Under the pieces are notes generated by a model. That model was not told the origin of the DNA and did no database searches. It worked only from the letters and a program-made list of their open reading frames with translations. Positions 33,581-38,998 of a DNA stretch of 38,998 nucleotides are shown piece by piece (the stretch's first letter is position 1; each line of letters begins with the position of its first letter). The stretch spans positions 1 to 38,998 of the forward strand of contig NZ_JAICBZ010000038.1 in NCBI RefSeq assembly GCF_020179405.1, written 5' to 3'. Source of the DNA: Xinfangfangia pollutisoli (GTDB taxonomy: Bacteria; Pseudomonadota; Alphaproteobacteria; Rhodobacterales; Rhodobacteraceae). A program made the position numbers and the translations under genes.

Positions 33581-35052
33581 GCGAATTCCCCCTGCACGAA
33601 CCAGCCCGGCGCCTGGGGGGTGTGGAACATCCACAGCGCCCGGCCCTGGCGGGTGTCGATCCGCCAGTAATCGCGCAGGCCGCTGTGCCAGGCCGCATCC
33701 TCAAGCCACCATTCCGGCGTGATCCGTTCGGGCCCGGTCGCCCGCGCCGTGGCCAGCGCCATGCGCCGCCAGCGGAACTGCCGGGGCGGCTGGGGGCCGG
33801 GCGCCGTGGCGGTGACGGGTTCGGGCGCAAACAGCCGCAAGGGCCGCGGACGCGGGCTGACCCAGGCGCCTTCAGGGCGGCTGAAGGCGGCCGGCGCGAT
33901 CAGGAAGCTGCGTTCGGGAATATGGCTGTCGGCCGGCAGAAAGCGCTGCACGTTTTCCAGCCCGATCCGCGTGCCGATCCTTGTGATCAGATCGTCCAGC
34001 GCCGCGCCCTGCCGGGCGGGACCGGCGCGGGTGATCTGTTCGGGCGGCAGCGGTTCGGCCAGGGTCGCTTCCAGCCGCAGCTGGTCGATGCCGAAGCCCG
34101 CATCCGCCGCCTCGATGCCGCGGCGGAACAGCGGCAGGATGCGGGCCGGGTCGCGCATCGGCCCGGCCAGGCGCAGCTCCACCGTCTGGCTGGCCTGATC
34201 GACGCGGCGCAGCGTCAGTTCCAGCACCCGCGCGCCCGAATCCTGCGCCTTCAGGCGGGCACAGAGCCGATCCAGCAGCCGCGCCGTGCCGGCCATGACA
34301 TCCTCGGTCCGGCCGATCGGTTCGGGCAGGGTCAGGCGGATGCCGTAATGCGGCGCCTCGGCCTGGGGCGAGATCGCCTCGGGCAGATCGCCCAGCGCCT
34401 GGTCCAGCCGCTGCATCAGCGCGGGGCCGAAGCGCCGGGCCAGGGGCGCGCGGGGCGTGGCCATCAGCGCGCCCACGGTCTGCAGGCCCAGCCGGCGCAG
34501 CGCGTCGCAAACGGGCGCATCCAGGCGCAGGGCGGCGACGGGCAAAGGGGCCAGAACGTCTCGAACATGGCCCTTTGGCGCGATGCCTTCGGCCCAATGC
34601 GCCAGCGCCCAGGCCGCGCCGCGGCTGTCGGCCAGACCTAGCCGCACCGACAGGCCGGCCCGCGCCAGCCGCTGGCGCATATCGGCCAGCAGCGCCGATT
34701 CGCCCCCGGCCAGATGGGTGGCGCCGGTCACGTCCAGCACCAGCCCATCGGCGCCGTCCAGGCCCACCCAGGGGCAATAGCGCGTGGCCCAGCGCGCCAG
34801 CATCGCCAGGAACCGCGAATCGCCCGGCAGATCGGCCGGCCGGCTGACCAGATCGGGGCAATAGGCGCGGGCATCGGCCATCGTCATGCCGCGCTGCAGG
34901 CCCAGCCGTTCCGCCTTGGCCGAAAGGCAATGGATGCGCTCGGCATTTTCCTGCGTCAGGGCAAGCGCGAATGGCCCCTCAGCCGGGCGGGCCCGCAGGC
35001 TGCGGTCGCTCGCCAGGCGGGGAAACCACATCGAGACGATGCGTCGCTGCAT
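33577..35052 (-). CDS. imuB: ImuB, inactive Y-family polymerase-like mutagenesis protein
   Basis: A 491-residue Y-family-like protein, starting MQRRIVSMWFPRLASDRSLR, the usual ImuB N-terminus. ImuB lacks the acidic residues needed for catalysis in the family and acts as a hub that brings DnaE2 to the beta clamp. A PLRLF segment (404-408) resembles the clamp-binding motif. Motifs such as GMTMADARAYCP, DGLVLDVTGATHLAGGE and RLGLADSRGAAWALAHW are present. ATG 35052 is preferred, since GTG 35076 and ATG 35064 add residues outside the family pattern. It overlaps the end of imuA by 74 bases in another frame and overlaps dnaE2 by four. An SOS box lies 27-41 bases before this start, within imuA. Confidence 0.93.
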
Positions 35053-35566
35053 CCCACCGAACATCCCAAAGCCCACTGGTTCCTGATTTGTTCTTTTTAA
35101 GCTCCCATCGCATCAGAGTCGAGTCCGCCCCCCCACTCGGCGGCGCCGGATCGTAAAGCGGGCTGGCCAGCCAGCGGGTTTCGGCGGCATTGCTGCCCGC
35201 GCCTTCGGGAATCAGGCACAGGCCGGTGGCCTGCCCGTCCCGCGCCGCCAGCTGCAGCCGCCGGCCCTCGGTCAGGCCCAGCGGCTGGGTGATGTCGATC
35301 ACCACGAACGGCACCGTCCCGTCGCGCAGCGCCTCTTCGGCCACGGCCAGCGTGTCGGTCTGGTTGCGGGTCTGCGCCAGCAAGAGCCGCGCGGGGTCGA
35401 AAAAGCCGGCCAGGCCAGCTGGGTTCGGCATCTCGGCCAGCCAGGCCTCGCGCAGCCACAGAACCGGGCCGCGGCCCTGCGCCGCCTGCACCGCGGCAAA
35501 GGCCCAGGCGGCGGGACCGCCCACCTCATGCACGCGACCGGGGCGCAAAGCGGGGGGCGCGGTCAT
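34979..35566 (-). CDS. imuA: ImuA-like mutagenesis cassette protein
   Basis: A 195-residue protein. Segments GPVLWLREAWLAEMPNPAGL, FFDPARLLLAQTRNQTDTL, AEEALRDGTVPFVVIDI and GLTEGRRLQLAARDG match short ImuA proteins of Rhodobacteraceae from memory. ImuA is a RecA-related helper of ImuB-DnaE2 translesion synthesis; the short form shown here has no obvious Walker A motif. ATG 35566-35564 begins 10 bases after the LOG gene stop on the same strand, so read-through from that gene is likely. The last 74 bases overlap imuB. The stretch coding for KKNKSGT has AT-rich, rare codons and contains a perfect SOS box. Confidence 0.85.
   Translation of the reverse strand: MTAPPALRPGRVHEVGGPAAWAFAAVQAAQGRGPVLWLREAWLAEMPNPAGLAGFFDPARLLLAQTRNQTDTLAVAEEALRDGTVPFVVIDITQPLGLTEGRRLQLAARDGQATGLCLIPEGAGSNAAETRWLASPLYDPAPPSGGADSTLMRWELKKNKSGTSGLWDVRWDAATHRLDVVSPPGERPQPAGPPG
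35079..35093. promoter_or_regulatory. LexA (SOS) box inside the 3' end of imuA
   Basis: GTTC-CTGATTT-GTTC on the plus strand fits the alphaproteobacterial LexA consensus GTTC-N7-GTTC exactly. It lies 27-41 bases before the imuB start, inside imuA codons for K-N-K-S-G-T. No such box is visible before imuA itself. Direct repeats of this kind are reported to act in either orientation. Confidence 0.7.
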
Positions 35567-35576
35567 GATCCGGCCG

Positions 35577-36395
35577 TCATGCTTCGGGCCAATTGTCGAT
35601 CAGCGCCAGCGCCTCTTCCGCGGTCTCGACGATGCGGAACAGGCCCAGATCGCCGGGGCTGATCACGCCGGCTTCGGCCAGCATCGGCCAATCCACCACC
35701 CTTTCCCACCAGTCGCGGCCGAACAGCAGGAAGGGGATGCGCTTCATCCGCCCGGTCTGGATCAGCGTCAGGCTTTCGAACATCTCGTCCAGCGTGCCGA
35801 AGCCGCCGGGAAAGACGCAGACCGCCGCCGCCCGCATCAGGAAATGCATCTTGCGGATCGCGAAATAGTGGAAGTTGAAGGCCAGGTCCGGCGTGACATA
35901 GCGGTTCGGCGCCTGTTCATGCGGCAGGACGATGTTCAGTCCGATCGAGGCGCCCCCGGCCTCGGCCGCGCCGCGATTGCCGGCCTCCATCACCCCGGGG
36001 CCGCCGCCGGTGCAGACCACCCATTTCCGCCCATAGCTTTCCAGGCTGCGTTCGGTCATCGCGGCGGCAAAGCGGCGGGCCTCGTCATAATAATGGCTCA
36101 GCGCCGCCAGCGCCGGGGTGCGGGCCTGGTCGCGATGTTCGGGCGCCGGGATCCGCGCGCCGCCGAACATCACCACGGTCGATTCGATCCCCTTCTCGTC
36201 CATCAGCATCTGCGGCTTCAACAGTTCCAGCTGCAGCCGCACCGGGCGCAATTCCTCGCGCGTCAGGAAATCATGGTCGTCGAAGGCCAGCCGATAGGCA
36301 GGAGACCGGGTCTGCGGCGTGTCGGGAATGCGCTTCGCCGTCTCGACATCCTGGGTCGAGTCGCGGAACGGATGGTTGCGGTTTTCTTCTTTCAT
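35577..36395 (-). CDS. LOG-family protein (TIGR00730-like, Rossmann fold)
   Basis: A 272-residue protein with the nucleotide-binding [11 protein letters not shown] (130-140), the IRKMHF segment (180-185) and the hallmark PGGFGTLDE (196-204). Family members with these residues hydrolyse nucleoside 5'-monophosphates to base and ribose 5-phosphate; plant-type LOG enzymes release active cytokinin. It is longer at the N-terminus (about 70 residues) than small LOGs, and so resembles the longer bacterial subgroup whose role is less clear. The start ATG 36395 has GCGAGAG close upstream. It is divergent from dapD and reads into imuA after 10 bases, so it may head the mutagenesis operon. Confidence 0.9.
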   Translation of the reverse strand: MKEENRNHPFRDSTQDVETAKRIPDTPQTRSPAYRLAFDDHDFLTREELRPVRLQLELLKPQMLMDEKGIESTVVMFGGARIPAPEHRDQARTPALAALSHYYDEARRFAAAMTERSLESYGRKWVVCTGGGPGVMEAGNRGAAEAGGASIGLNIVLPHEQAPNRYVTPDLAFNFHYFAIRKMHFLMRAAAVCVFPGGFGTLDEMFESLTLIQTGRMKRIPFLLFGRDWWERVVDWPMLAEAGVISPGDLGLFRIVETAEEALALIDNWPEA

Positions 36396-36407
36396 CTCTC
36401 GCCCGGA

Positions 36408-36436
36408 TTGCGTGGCTATTCCCCAAGGCTTATAGC
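36408..36436 (+). promoter_or_regulatory. Promoter for dapD
   Basis: TTGCGT (36408-36413), a 17-base spacer and TATAGC (36431-36436) make a good housekeeping-type promoter. The predicted start is near 36443, giving a leader of about 33 bases. The -10 lies in a small dyad GGCT-TAT-AGCC (36427-36438 region); on the other strand it reads TATAAG, a possible -10 for the divergent LOG gene. Confidence 0.6.
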
Positions 36437-36475
36437 CGCGGGGCCCCCCATGAAACCGGGAAAAGGAAAAGCCTC

Positions 36476-37300
36476 ATGTCGAATGCCGCATTGGAAGCCG
36501 CCATCGAAGCCGCCTGGGAAGGCCGCGACGCCCTGACCCCGGCCTCGAAAGGTGAGGCGCGCGATGCGGTTGAAGCGACGCTGGCGGCGCTGGGCGCGGG
36601 CACGCTGCGGGTGGCCGAAAAGCGCGGCGCCGACTGGCATGTGAACCAATGGGCCAAGAAGGCGGTGCTTCTGGGCTTCCGCCTGCAGGACATGGGCCTG
36701 CAATCCGGCGGGCCGCAGGGCGGCAGCTGGTGGGACAAGGTCGATTCGAAATTCCTTGGCTGGGGCGAGGCCGAATTCAAGGCCGCGGGCTTCCGCGCCG
36801 TGCCGAACTGTATCGTGCGCAAATCGGCGCATATCGCCAAGGGCGTGGTGCTGATGCCCAGCTTCGTGAACCTGGGCGCCTTCGTCGATGAAGGCACGAT
36901 GGTCGACACCTGGGCCACCGTCGGATCCTGCGCGCAGATCGGCAAGAACGTGCATCTGTCGGGCGGCGTCGGCATCGGCGGCGTTCTGGAACCGATGCAG
37001 GCCGGCCCGACCATCATCGAGGACAATTGCTTCATCGGCGCCCGGTCGGAAGTGGTGGAAGGCTGCATCGTGCGCGAGGGCTCGGTCCTGGGCATGGGCG
37101 TGTTCATCGGCAAGTCGACGAAGATCGTCGACCGCGAGACCGGCGAGGTCATGTATGGCGAAGTGCCGGCCGGTTCGGTCGTAGTCGCCGGATCCATGCC
37201 TTCGAAGGGCGGGGTGAACCTGTATTGCGCGGTGATCGTGAAAAAGGTCGATGCGCAGACCCGGTCGAAGACCTCGATCAACGAATTGCTGCGGGATTAA
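36476..37300 (+). CDS. dapD: 2,3,4,5-tetrahydropyridine-2,6-dicarboxylate N-succinyltransferase
   Basis: A 274-residue protein, the same length as E. coli DapD. It transfers succinyl from succinyl-CoA to tetrahydrodipicolinate in the lysine and meso-diaminopimelate pathway. The N-terminal helical domain (about 1-100) contains RVAEK and [15 protein letters not shown]. The left-handed parallel beta-helix follows with hexapeptide-like repeats, including [30 protein letters not shown], here about 122-151, and [22 protein letters not shown]. Cytoplasmic, active as a trimer in the family. ATG 36476 follows AAGGAAA. A good promoter lies upstream. The next gene starts one base after its stop. Confidence 0.97.
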   Translation: MSNAALEAAIEAAWEGRDALTPASKGEARDAVEATLAALGAGTLRVAEKRGADWHVNQWAKKAVLLGFRLQDMGLQSGGPQGGSWWDKVDSKFLGWGEAEFKAAGFRAVPNCIVRKSAHIAKGVVLMPSFVNLGAFVDEGTMVDTWATVGSCAQIGKNVHLSGGVGIGGVLEPMQAGPTIIEDNCFIGARSEVVEGCIVREGSVLGMGVFIGKSTKIVDRETGEVMYGEVPAGSVVVAGSMPSKGGVNLYCAVIVKKVDAQTRSKTSINELLRD

Positions 37301-37301
37301 G

Positions 37302-37661
37302 ATGGACGACGAGGCCGAAGATCACGGCACCGCCAAGCCGGTCAAGGAAAAGCGCCCCCAGCAGGTCTATACCCTGGTGGTCGAGGTCGGGCGCAAGACC
37401 GGCGACGGGCTGCCCGACAAGGCAACCGGGGCGGCGCTGATCTGCTATGCCTCGGGCGTCGATGAGGCCGAAGCCGTGCGCGAGACGGTGGCGATCCTGA
37501 AAGAGGCCGATCTGGCACCCCTGGAGGTGGAAGGTCTGGGCACGCTTGAGGAACGCCGCAAGGCGGGCGAAGAGATCGGCGCCGAGGAAGTGGCGCTGAT
37601 GCAGCGCGCGCTGGAAGAAAACTCGGTCATCGTCGCGCAGATGACGCCCTTCTACAGCTAA
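37302..37661 (+). CDS. Small conserved-looking protein of unknown function
   Basis: A 119-residue acidic protein that I do not recognise. The N-terminal 20 residues are charged and probably flexible. The core has a VYTLVVEVGRK strand, a DEAEAVRETVAILKEA helix and a closing EENSVIVAQMTPFY. This alternation suggests a small alpha/beta fold. There is no signal peptide, membrane helix or cysteine pair. ATG 37302 comes one base after the dapD stop (TTAAGATG), so it is translated with dapD from the same mRNA. Coding is supported by codon bias and by the coupling. A link with lysine or diaminopimelate synthesis is only suggested by position. Confidence 0.8.
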   Translation: MDDEAEDHGTAKPVKEKRPQQVYTLVVEVGRKTGDGLPDKATGAALICYASGVDEAEAVRETVAILKEADLAPLEVEGLGTLEERRKAGEEIGAEEVALMQRALEENSVIVAQMTPFYS

Positions 37662-37717
37662 GGAACCGCGGCCGCGCCCGAACGTTGCACCTGCCGAGGC
37701 AGAGCAGAGGGCCGGGC

Positions 37718-38386
37718 ATGGAAACGATCGTCCCTTTCGATGTCGCGCGCATGCTTTGGGGCGATGCGCCGCCGCTGTTCCTGCTGGAAATCCTGTTCCG
37801 GGTGCTGGTGATCTGGCTTTGGACCGCCGGCCTGTTGCGCTGGATCGGCGGGCGCAGCATCTCGCAATTGTCGCTGGTCGAATTCCTGCTGGTCATCGCG
37901 CTGGGCTCGGCCGTGGGGGACGCGCTGTTCTACCCCGAAGTGCCGCTTCTGCATGCGATGCTGGTGATCCTGATGATCGTCCTGCTGGACAAGGCCGTCG
38001 ATCTGGCGATCCGGCGCTGGCAGGTTGCCAAGCGGCTGATCGACGGCCGCCCGCTTGAGGTGATCCGCGATGGCCGCATCCTGTGCGACGGGGTGTCGGC
38101 GCGGGCGCTGGGCACGCTGGAACTGATGGAGATGCTGCGGCTGAAAGAGATCGCGAATCTGGGCGAGATCCGGGCCGCCTATCTGGAGCCCTCGGGCGAA
38201 TTGTCGCTGTTCCGCGCCCAGCCCGCCCGGCCCGGATTGCAGATCTGCCCGCCGGTGGAACTGACCGACCTGCCGCCGCCTGATCCGAAGGCGGGGGCGG
38301 TCTGCGTGAATTGCGGCCAGGTTCTGCCCCAGCCCCAGCCGCATTGCCCCGCCTGCAATGCCACCGACTGGACACGTCCCGAATAG
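37718..38386 (+). CDS. DUF421 (YetF-like) membrane protein with C-terminal zinc ribbon
   Basis: A 222-residue protein. Three membrane helices lie at about residues 20-41, 50-70 and 76-93, followed by the DUF421 domain (about 98-165), with RPLEVIRDGRIL and LGTLELMEMLRLKEIANLGEI. After a proline-rich linker, CVNC (196-199) and CPAC (210-213) form a likely zinc ribbon, which is not a usual part of DUF421 proteins. Family members are membrane proteins of unknown role, linked in Bacillus to spore and stress functions. ATG 37718 follows GCAGAGG. It lies 56 bases after the small gene and may share the dapD transcript. It ends three bases before the convergent Hint-domain gene. Confidence 0.87.
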   Translation: METIVPFDVARMLWGDAPPLFLLEILFRVLVIWLWTAGLLRWIGGRSISQLSLVEFLLVIALGSAVGDALFYPEVPLLHAMLVILMIVLLDKAVDLAIRRWQVAKRLIDGRPLEVIRDGRILCDGVSARALGTLELMEMLRLKEIANLGEIRAAYLEPSGELSLFRAQPARPGLQICPPVELTDLPPPDPKAGAVCVNCGQVLPQPQPHCPACNATDWTRPE

Positions 38387-38389
38387 GGG

Positions 38390-38998
38390 TCAGGCCGCGT
38401 CCGAAGGGCGCAAACGGCGCAGCAGTCCCATCAGCGGCGCGGCCTCGTAATCGCGGATCGCCCGCAGGGGCATCAGCGGCGCAGGCTCGGCCCGGCCATG
38501 ATGCGCCGTCATCAGCAGGCAGCCGCCCGCGTCGATCAGATGCAGCCCGCCCAGATCCAGCGAGACGCCCGTCGTGACGGCGCGGCGGTTGTCCTGCACC
38601 GCGCTGCGGCCATCGGCCAGGGCGCCGGCACTGACCAGAACCTGCTCTTCGCCGAACAGATATTCGGCCTCGGGCCCGCCCAGCGCCACCTGCTGGTCGG
38701 CCGAGACCAGAAGGTCGACCCCTTGTGCGAAATAGGGCGCGCGCAGCACGATCGCGGCATGGCTGCCCCGGCTGGGCATCGCCAGCTGGCGGATGTCGCG
38801 CAGGCGCAAGGGCCCCGCATCCTCGGTCAGGATCCAGTCGCCCGGCACCAGCCGCCCCGCGGCCACCGGACCGGCGGGGGTGGGCACGGGCGTCATCCGG
38901 CCGATCCAGGGCGCGCGCGCCGGCGGGCTGTCGCCCTCCAGCACGCCGAACCACAAGACCGCGCCGTCGCGCCGTGCCACGCCCTGGCCCGCCGCCAT
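38390..38998 (-). CDS. Hint-domain (Hedgehog/intein-like) protein, possibly cut at the window edge
   Basis: 202 codons are visible, ending at TGA 38392-38390. An ATG coincides with the last three bases of the window, so I cannot tell if it is the true start. The region PTPAGPVAAGRLVPGDWILT followed by LRLRDI resembles the start of the Hint_2 domains common in Rhodobacteraceae, and LLVSADQQVALGG and DAGGCLLMTAHH fit the later blocks. Hint domains normally begin with a catalytic cysteine before this point (CFTPGT-like); here the same place reads MTPVPTP without Cys. The domain may therefore have no self-cleaving activity. Function unknown. Confidence 0.72.
   Translation of the reverse strand: MAAGQGVARRDGAVLWFGVLEGDSPPARAPWIGRMTPVPTPAGPVAAGRLVPGDWILTEDAGPLRLRDIRQLAMPSRGSHAAIVLRAPYFAQGVDLLVSADQQVALGGPEAEYLFGEEQVLVSAGALADGRSAVQDNRRAVTTGVSLDLGGLHLIDAGGCLLMTAHHGRAEPAPLMPLRAIRDYEAAPLMGLLRRLRPSDAA

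Overview
The window is about 39 kb of GC-rich DNA with strong third-position GC bias. It looks like the chromosome of an alphaproteobacterium of the Rhodobacteraceae, probably Paracoccus-like. This rests on the lesion-bypass set imuA-imuB-dnaE2, a GTTC-N7-GTTC SOS box typical of alphaproteobacteria, the pbpC/alpha-2-macroglobulin pair, TRAP and CoA-thioester catabolic genes, and a Hint-domain protein. The genus is inference. No tRNA, rRNA operon, insertion sequence, CRISPR array or prophage gene is seen.

Region by region. (1) 1-11330 is catabolic: a fused enoyl-CoA hydratase/3-hydroxyacyl-CoA dehydrogenase (only its start is in the window), a CaiB-type CoA transferase, a divergent LysR regulator, a metallo-beta-lactamase-fold hydrolase, an enoyl-CoA hydratase/isomerase-like protein, a three-gene TRAP carboxylate transporter, a flavin reductase, a small UPF0314 membrane protein, an MFS transporter and a thiolase. 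Together they suggest import, CoA activation and beta-oxidation-like breakdown of an organic acid; the substrate cannot be read from sequence. (2) 11340-18831 holds pbpC and a very large periplasmic alpha-2-macroglobulin with an intact CTEQ thioester motif. (3) 19080-29773 is signalling plus export: a soluble double-PAS hybrid histidine kinase, a yhiI-rbbA-yhhJ-type ABC export operon, and a convergent sensor kinase/FixJ-type response regulator pair. (4) 29774-30229 is non-coding and contains a structure I read as 6S RNA (ssrS). (5) 30230-36395 carries the mutagenesis cassette (dnaE2, imuB, imuA, overlapping) and a LOG-family gene. (6) 36476-38998 holds dapD, a small unknown gene, a DUF421 protein with a C-terminal zinc ribbon, and a Hint-domain protein reaching the window edge.

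The most interesting signals are not protein genes. The leader of the response regulator at 27268-27306 can form a compact H-type pseudoknot that begins at the predicted transcription start and ends on the Shine-Dalgarno sequence. A perfect GTTC-N7-GTTC SOS box lies inside the 3' end of imuA, just before imuB, and is spelled with rare codons. A perfect 7+7 inverted repeat sits in the promoter spacer of the flavin reductase gene, and part of it recurs as an 11-base identical string in front of the CoA transferase. These are readings by eye; no alignment, folding or database search was run.
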